From the IMG/VR virus record IMGVR_UViG_3300033150_002012, positions 1 to 33,967 of that record: a DNA stretch of 33,967 bases; one strand, written 5' to 3'. This stretch comes from a virus. Shown in pieces: positions 30,012 to 33,967 of this stretch; position 1 is the first letter of the stretch; every line of letters begins with the position of its first letter. The notes under the pieces are model-generated. The model was not told the origin of the DNA and did no database searches. It saw nothing but the letters and a program-made list of their open reading frames with translations. A program made the position numbers and the translations under genes.

Positions 30012-30163
30012 GAATGATGAGTATAACTCTTTATGAGGACGATGTTAGCTTTTTGCGAGAAAAGGGTTTCAGTATTTCAAAGTTTGTAAGAGAGCTTGTG
30101 CATAGAGAAGTGAAAAAGCTAAAGGAGGTCGGTATTCTTGAAAGCGAGGGACAAAGTAATTGA
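29996..30163 (+). CDS. Ribbon-helix-helix protein, 55 residues
   Basis: The ATG lies in the exact 19-base leader also used at 28010. The product has a strand (RMMSITLYEDDVSFL) and two helices (SISKFVRELVHREVKKLKEV), a classic ribbon-helix-helix layout of the CopG/Arc kind. It is the third such protein in this genome and probably represses an early promoter. It overlaps the next gene by 26 bases. Confidence 0.65.
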   Translation: MDKRIRMMSITLYEDDVSFLREKGFSISKFVRELVHREVKKLKEVGILESEGQSN

Positions 30164-30449
30164 AATTTTGCAAAATTATCCAAAAACAAGAAACAACGAT
30201 AATTTGCTTATATTCAAGTATTGGGCAAAGTTTCACGGAATTTACGAGGATAGCAATTGCTACATAATTCCAAAGGATAAAATATTTACTCTCACGAACC
30301 CAGAAACAATAATCAGAATGCGAGCGCATATACAAAACGACTTAAAAATATTGCTTCCAACAGACCCGGCAGTTAGAAGAAAAAGAGGGCAAAGAGAAGA
30401 AGAATTTAGAGCTTATTTTAAACAAGTAAGGAGGGCGTTAGCAAGATGA
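30138..30449 (+). CDS. Small conserved phage protein (TIxRxR type)
   Basis: The TTG start follows AAAGGAGGTCGG. The 103-residue basic protein has LTNPETIIRMRAHIQND and LPTDPAVRRKRGQREEEFRAYF. I know this pattern from small proteins of many phages; their function is unknown but sequence suggests nucleic-acid binding. It overlaps the next gene by 4 bases. Confidence 0.65.
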   Translation: MKARDKVIEILQNYPKTRNNDNLLIFKYWAKFHGIYEDSNCYIIPKDKIFTLTNPETIIRMRAHIQNDLKILLPTDPAVRRKRGQREEEFRAYFKQVRRALAR

Positions 30450-30634
30450 CAAGGAGAAGATATATAACAATGGTAGTTGAATGCGATAATGAAAAAGAAA
30501 AAGATAAAGTAGAAATATACTGCAAGCAGTTTAATATTTTAATCAAAGCTAACACTTTAGGACAGGCATTTGTTAAGTTAGGCAATAGGCTTAAAAGATT
30601 GAAAGTAGCAGAAATAAAGAGGGGTTTAGAATGA
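30446..30634 (+). CDS. Unknown small protein, 62 residues
   Basis: The ATG follows AAGGAGGGCG and overlaps the previous stop by 4 bases. The product has a ferredoxin-like alternation (ITMVVECDNEKEKDKVEIYC, then FNILIKANTLGQAFVKLGNRL). Function unknown. It overlaps the next start (ATGA). Confidence 0.55.
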   Translation: MTRRRYITMVVECDNEKEKDKVEIYCKQFNILIKANTLGQAFVKLGNRLKRLKVAEIKRGLE

Positions 30635-30774
30635 AAAGAGTTGTGTGTCCAAACTGCAACAATGGTATGGTAATAAAGGATATAGATAAGAAGCATTATA
30701 TTTGTCCAATATGTGGTTTGAGATTTTTAGAGCCACGAGAAAGATATGTTTTCATAGGCAGGCGGTTCAGATGA
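30631..30774 (+). CDS. Small zinc-ribbon protein, 47 residues
   Basis: The product has C6-x2-C9 and C25-x2-C28 (VCPNCNNG ... ICPICGLRF), a standard zinc ribbon with 15 residues between the pairs, and a basic tail (FIGRRFR). Such ribbons bind nucleic acid or transcription factors. It overlaps neighbours by ATGA at both ends. Confidence 0.7.
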   Translation: MKRVVCPNCNNGMVIKDIDKKHYICPICGLRFLEPRERYVFIGRRFR

Positions 30775-30926
30775 AGCAAAACAAAATAACAAACTTTGTT
30801 TTTTCTTTATTGGAAGATATTGAAATAGCTATCTCTTTAAAGCCAGAAGAATTGAAAAATCTTGCAGATGCTCCCAATGAATTTAGAAATTGGATAAATT
30901 ATAATTTAATGGAGGTAGGTAAATGA
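30771..30926 (+). CDS. Unknown small helical protein, 51 residues
   Basis: The ATG at 30771 is chosen because it forms an ATGA overlap with the zinc-ribbon stop; longer versions in this frame would overlap that gene. The product (KITNFVFSLLEDIEIAISLK ...) is helical and amphipathic. It contains the ribosome site GGAGGTAGG of the next gene. Confidence 0.5.
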   Translation: MKQNKITNFVFSLLEDIEIAISLKPEELKNLADAPNEFRNWINYNLMEVGK

Positions 30927-31225
30927 GCTTATTGAAGTGGTTAGCAAAAATTTTTGGTTCAGATGAAGGTTGTGAAAAGCATACTTTAGATGACCACAAA
31001 TATTTTGATTATCATTATGAAGTTTTAGGTATTTTAGATAAAGAAAGATTTGATAATTTGCACGATGCTATAAAATATGCGGCAAAACAAATCAAAGATG
31101 GCGAAAAAATAACAGGGATTAAGGTAGTAAGAACAACAAAATATAGAGGAGTTAATCCTAAAAGATTTGAGGAAAAAGAGGAAACAATAGCATCTATATA
31201 TGATTGTTATCCTTACTATCCATAA
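30923..31225 (+). CDS. Unknown protein, 100 residues
   Basis: The ATG follows GGAGGTAGG. An amphipathic N-terminal helix (LLKWLAKIFG) may touch membrane. A His/Asp/Tyr-rich segment follows (HTLDDHKYFDYHYEVLG), and it ends in DCYPYYP. No family is recognised. The His-rich run might bind metal. Confidence 0.6.
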   Translation: MSLLKWLAKIFGSDEGCEKHTLDDHKYFDYHYEVLGILDKERFDNLHDAIKYAAKQIKDGEKITGIKVVRTTKYRGVNPKRFEEKEETIASIYDCYPYYP

Positions 31226-31240
31226 AAAGGAGGTGTAAGT

Positions 31241-31516
31241 ATGGAGATAATAGAAAGAGAATATACAAAATCTAAAAAGAAGTTTGAAAAAGGAGAAGAA
31301 GGAGGTTATATAGAAAGAGAGTTTGAAGAGGAATGCAAGATAAAGAGAAAACAGCTATTTGGCGAGTTTCAGGTTTCCTTTAATTCCAACAACCACATTG
31401 TATTGAGAAGCTTTGTAAAAGACAACGAAGGGCACATAAGAAAGGAACTGCTAATATGCCTTACAGCCTATGAAACAATGAAGCTTCTCGGTTTTAAAGC
31501 TCCAAAGGGGATGTAA
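31241..31516 (+). CDS. Unknown protein, 91 residues
   Basis: The ATG follows AAAAGGAGGTG. The N-terminal half is highly charged and helical; the C-terminal half is beta-rich with a hydrophobic core (EFQVSFNSNNHIVLRSFV, ELLICLTAYETMKLLGF). Its C-terminal arrangement (strands, then an ETxKL helix) recalls the next gene's middle (KQYFLYLDKAQTKALLTILKL), suggesting the two may be relatives. Confidence 0.6.
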   Translation: MEIIEREYTKSKKKFEKGEEGGYIEREFEEECKIKRKQLFGEFQVSFNSNNHIVLRSFVKDNEGHIRKELLICLTAYETMKLLGFKAPKGM

Positions 31517-31517
31517 A

Positions 31518-31898
31518 ATGGAAGAGCAGTATTTTTGGATAAAAAGCGATGGAAGAATAAAAACAATAAGCGGAAAAGAAATTTGGAAATCTCACCAAAG
31601 AGAAAGAAAAACAAATTACGAAAGAAGTAAGATTTTTGTTCAAGTAGGCGGAGGTCATCTATGGGTATGGAAAGGCAAACAATATTTCCTATATTTAGAC
31701 AAAGCACAGACCAAAGCATTGCTAACAATCTTGAAGCTAATGGAGGAACAGGAAAGAAAGAAAAAATGCCAGCACGAAGTTTTAAGGAAGGTAAGCGGTG
31801 GAGAAATAAAGGTAAATAAAAAGAAAAGATTTGAGTGGATGGAGTTTCAATGTGTTTGTTGCGGAAAAACATTTAGAGTTAATTGCCAAAAGAAGTGA
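31518..31898 (+). CDS. Unknown protein with C-terminal zinc motif
   Basis: The ATG lies one base after the preceding stop and follows AAAGGGGATG. The 126-residue protein has a beta-rich first half (KIFVQVGGGHLWVWKGKQYFLYL) and a C-terminal cysteine set, CQH near 84 then CVCCGKTF and a final NC, that could bind one zinc. Function unknown. Confidence 0.6.
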   Translation: MEEQYFWIKSDGRIKTISGKEIWKSHQRERKTNYERSKIFVQVGGGHLWVWKGKQYFLYLDKAQTKALLTILKLMEEQERKKKCQHEVLRKVSGGEIKVNKKKRFEWMEFQCVCCGKTFRVNCQKK

Positions 31899-31904
31899 TG
31901 CAAA

Positions 31905-32462
31905 ATGTGGGTAGAAAAACTAAAAAACTTAATTGAAGAGGGAATAAAAGAGCGAGAAGAAGGGCTTGAAAGAGAGAAGAAAGGCTTGCCTATTGGCAGA
32001 TTAGACAACAGCATCAAGGAAAAAATTGACAAGCTTTCAGATTTTGAAAAAGCAGTTCTTTTAGCAATGACAATGGAAAGCTTGAGAGGCTATTGGGGAG
32101 AACCCGAAGCAAGGCTTGGAATAGTAGCTTACTTATGCGATACGATTTCAGATGCACTACCCAAACAGCTTCTCAAGGCGATTAAGCATAATGCATATAT
32201 GTTCAGTGGCCACTTGATAGATGGAAGAATTTTCAGAGATGGTGATAGGGAATTTGGCTTGAGCGGAAACCTTGCTTTTCAGCTTGTTGGCGATGACCGA
32301 GTTACACAAAAAGGTTTTTATGGAACTTATGCAGAAGTCTGGAACATTTTAGGAGGCATAGAAAAAAATGAAAAAACAATAAGAAAGCTTTACTTGGAAA
32401 TTCTTTCTCAGACTTCAGACTTAACTTGGGAAAATATAGTAGATACTGAAGAAGGTGATTAA
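31905..32462 (+). CDS. Unknown protein, 185 residues
   Basis: The ATG follows AAGAAGTGATG. A charged helix opens the protein. A conserved-looking core follows (LSDFEKAVLLAMTMESLRGYW, RLGIVAYLCDTISDALPKQLL, FGLSGNLAFQLVGDDRVTQ). It appears globular and cytoplasmic. I do not recognise it. It is one of the largest products of the early block and so a candidate for a specific viral function. Confidence 0.65.
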   Translation: MWVEKLKNLIEEGIKEREEGLEREKKGLPIGRLDNSIKEKIDKLSDFEKAVLLAMTMESLRGYWGEPEARLGIVAYLCDTISDALPKQLLKAIKHNAYMFSGHLIDGRIFRDGDREFGLSGNLAFQLVGDDRVTQKGFYGTYAEVWNILGGIEKNEKTIRKLYLEILSQTSDLTWENIVDTEEGD

Positions 32463-32464
32463 AA

Positions 32465-32917
32465 ATGCCAGAACCACTAAAAGATGCAGCAATATTTGAA
32501 GAGCGTTATACCGAGTTATTTTTTCCTTATGATAGGGTTAAATCCGCCTGCGAGTTTTATTTGAGGTATAAAGATAATCCGAAATTGTTGGGTAAAGAGC
32601 ACCCTTTACTCATTGAGAAAGTTAATGAACTGTACAGAAAACACATTGAAATAGAAGAGGAATTAGGCGAAAATTATGACCCAAAAAGCAAAACCTTTAT
32701 TGATGAATATAATGAGTGGCTTTTCAAGTATTCATTTTTTGATATTTTTGCTGAAAAGGAGAGTGGTTTGGTAAAAAAGAAATCGACAGAGAAAAAGAGC
32801 TTTGTGGAAGAACATTACGACCCAGAATTAAAAGAATACCCAATATACGATGAAGATGATGTGTTATTTAATCTCTTTCCCATTACTTTTTTGAAAAACA
32901 AAAAGGAGCGTAATTAA
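32465..32917 (+). CDS. Unknown acidic protein, 150 residues
   Basis: The ATG follows GAAGGTGATT, two bases after the previous stop. The protein is acidic and aromatic-rich (RYTELFFPYDRVKSACEFYLRY, EYNEWLFKYSFFDIFAE), with a lysine patch at about 104-112 and an acidic C-terminal part (YDEDDVLFNLF). A DNA-mimic or protein-binding role is conceivable but not supported by a motif. Confidence 0.6.
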   Translation: MPEPLKDAAIFEERYTELFFPYDRVKSACEFYLRYKDNPKLLGKEHPLLIEKVNELYRKHIEIEEELGENYDPKSKTFIDEYNEWLFKYSFFDIFAEKESGLVKKKSTEKKSFVEEHYDPELKEYPIYDEDDVLFNLFPITFLKNKKERN

Positions 32918-33130
32918 ATGGTTAAAAGACTGGCATATTGGACTATTAGAATAGAGAATATAAGGGAAAATTTGGAAGGGTTTTTGTCTTGGTTATTGAG
33001 AATGCACGAAGTTGTTTTCTATGCTTTTGATGGAAAGACGTTGGTAATCAGAATAGAGAGAAAAGAAGATGAACTTGAAAGATTGAAAAAAGATGCTGAA
33101 CTGTTAGGTATAAAAATTGAAGGAGTGTAG
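32918..33130 (+). CDS. Unknown small protein, 70 residues
   Basis: The ATG directly follows the previous stop; AAAGGAGCG is the ribosome site. The product alternates strands and helices (LAYWTIRIENIRENLEGFL, VVFYAFDGKTLVIRIERKE) like a small ferredoxin-type fold. Function unknown. Confidence 0.55.
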   Translation: MVKRLAYWTIRIENIRENLEGFLSWLLRMHEVVFYAFDGKTLVIRIERKEDELERLKKDAELLGIKIEGV

Positions 33131-33134
33131 TTAA

Positions 33135-33284
33135 ATGGTTGATTGGAAAAAGCAAAGAGAAGCTTTGATTAAAGGTTGCAAAGATGGGTTGTTTCACTTA
33201 TCGGAAGAGCGGAAAAGAGAGCTATTGCATTTGATTGCTGAAAAAGAAGCACAGGAGCGTGGCAAAGATGGGGGGAATATATAG
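33135..33284 (+). CDS. Unknown small basic protein, 49 residues
   Basis: The ATG follows GAAGGAGTG. The product is helical and charged (WKKQREALIKGCKDGLFHLS ... RELLHLIAEKEAQ). It overlaps the next gene by 17 bases and contains that gene's AGGAGCG ribosome site. Function unknown. Confidence 0.5.
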   Translation: MVDWKKQREALIKGCKDGLFHLSEERKRELLHLIAEKEAQERGKDGGNI

Positions 33285-33576
33285 AGTTTTTGTTAATCTG
33301 CAAGTAAATGAGAAAAAAAATTTAGAATGTGAAACTTTGAGAGTACTATTTTGCCATAATTGGGCTGGTGATGACTGGTTTATTCGGCTTCAGTTCAAAA
33401 GAAAAGAAACCAACAGAATTTATTATCAAGGGAATTATGGAAAATTTTATGTTTTTGAAAGAATCGTAAAAAGGTTCGTAAAAGAATTTATCGTAGAGGA
33501 AAAAAGAGCAACATTTAAAAGAATAAATCAGATAGTTAAGGAAATTGCTGGAAATACTCCAAAATGGTCAAAATAA
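33268..33576 (+). CDS. Unknown protein, 102 residues
   Basis: The ATG at 33268 follows AGGAGCGTGG; an in-frame alternative start further upstream at 33235 has no ribosome site. The protein has a beta-rich first half (GIYRVFVNLQVNEKKNLE, WFIRLQFKRKETNRIYYQ) and a basic helical end. Function unknown. Confidence 0.6.
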   Translation: MGGIYRVFVNLQVNEKKNLECETLRVLFCHNWAGDDWFIRLQFKRKETNRIYYQGNYGKFYVFERIVKRFVKEFIVEEKRATFKRINQIVKEIAGNTPKWSK

Positions 33577-33592
33577 AGGAGTGTGGTAAGGA

Positions 33593-33727
33593 ATGAATAA
33601 GTGCCATTATTACCTCAATGGACAATGTGCTTATTGGTCTGCAAAAAGGAAACTGCCTAAATGTGATAAGAACACTCCTTTCTGCAATAAGAACTTTAAG
33701 GGGAGTGTAAGAAATGAGCGAGCTTGA
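33593..33727 (+). CDS. Small Cys-rich protein, possible CCCC zinc finger, 44 residues
   Basis: The ATG follows AGGAGTGTGGTAAGG. Cysteines at 4, 13, 24 and 31 (CHYYLNGQC ... KCDKNTPFC) have spacing like that of CCCH/CCCC knuckles that bind RNA or proteins. It overlaps the next start by 14 bases. Confidence 0.55.
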   Translation: MNKCHYYLNGQCAYWSAKRKLPKCDKNTPFCNKNFKGSVRNERA

Positions 33728-33967
33728 GGAATACAAAAAGTTATACGAGATAATAAGAGATTGGGAAAGACAGGGATTTATTACAATTCACCAATGGAAG
33801 AATTTTGCTGATTATCTCAACATAGCCTTAAAAAAGGAAAAACGCAAAGCCATAGAACAAGTAATGAAAGCAATAGAAGAATTAGAAGGCGAAATAAGAA
33901 AAGAAACTCAAACAGCAGGGGGTTTTCAGCAAATACACTTAAGAGGCGAGTGGTATTCTCTGCAAAA
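33714..33967 (+). CDS. N-terminal part of protein continuing at base 1
   Basis: The ATG follows GGGGAGTGTAAG. The frame is open to the window end and, when the 114-base terminal repeat is overlapped, continues in frame to the stop at 160, giving about 99 residues. The N-terminus is helical and charged (LEEYKKLYEIIRDWERQG), with aromatic residues in the middle. No family is recognised. It is the last gene before the preQ0 operon on the circular map. Confidence 0.75.
   Translation, partial: MSELEEYKKLYEIIRDWERQGFITIHQWKNFADYLNIALKKEKRKAIEQVMKAIEELEGEIRKETQTAGGFQQIHLRGEWYSLQ
33854..33967. repeat. Right copy of 114-bp terminal direct repeat
   Basis: Identical to 1-114 in the same orientation and inside the same coding frame. 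It indicates end overlap of a circular or circularly permuted genome. Confidence 0.95.

Overview
The window is a complete or nearly complete genome of a tailed (siphovirus-like, head-tail class) double-stranded DNA virus. The first 114 bases are repeated exactly as the last 114 bases, and an open reading frame that runs off the right end continues in frame at the left end and stops at 160. The contig is therefore circular or terminally redundant, with about 33.85 kb of unique sequence. All recognisable genes lie on the + strand, packed tightly with many ATGA or short overlaps. The DNA is A+T-rich. The signals look archaeal: BRE/TATA-like boxes (GCGAAAA followed by TTTAAAA) before several transcription units, one apparently leaderless start about 26 nt after such a box (8612), and GGTGA/GGAGGTGA ribosome sites with ATG, GTG or TTG starts. 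I infer an archaeal host but cannot name the group.

Region 1 (182-3144) is a 7-deazaguanine DNA-modification operon. It holds folE, queD, queE and queC, which together make preQ0 from GTP, and a DpdA-like transglycosylase that would insert the base into DNA. The dpdA frame runs without a stop through a perfectly folding tRNA (anticodon CCA, Trp) and on into a small-terminase-like domain. This is the oddest object in the window.

Region 2 (3162-12770) is packaging and head: small and large terminase, a portal fused to a MuF-type domain with an ADP-ribosyltransferase-like insertion, a zinc protein, a gp10-like protein, an XkdF-like protease with a nested scaffold start, the major capsid protein, and several small head or neck proteins. 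Region 3 (12851-23891) is adsorption and tail: a DUF2341 protein with 16 short C-terminal repeats, an Fn3-head-tail connector fusion, a tail terminator candidate, a fibre-like protein, a transglutaminase-fold cysteine peptidase, the tail tube, tail assembly chaperones with a canonical -1 frameshift heptamer, the tape measure, tail tip/hub proteins and a holin-like membrane protein.

Region 4 (23892-24178) is a very A+T-rich non-coding stretch with direct repeats, a terminator and three palindromes. It is the best candidate for an origin or operator region. Region 5 (24179-33967, wrapping to 160) is an early/accessory run of about 34 small genes: ribbon-helix-helix and winged-helix-like regulators, a phage amidoligase next to a class II glutamine amidotransferase, zinc-ribbon and SWIM proteins, a PD-(D/E)xK-like nuclease and many unknowns. 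No polymerase, helicase, primase or integrase was recognised, so replication probably depends on the host or on unrecognised small proteins.
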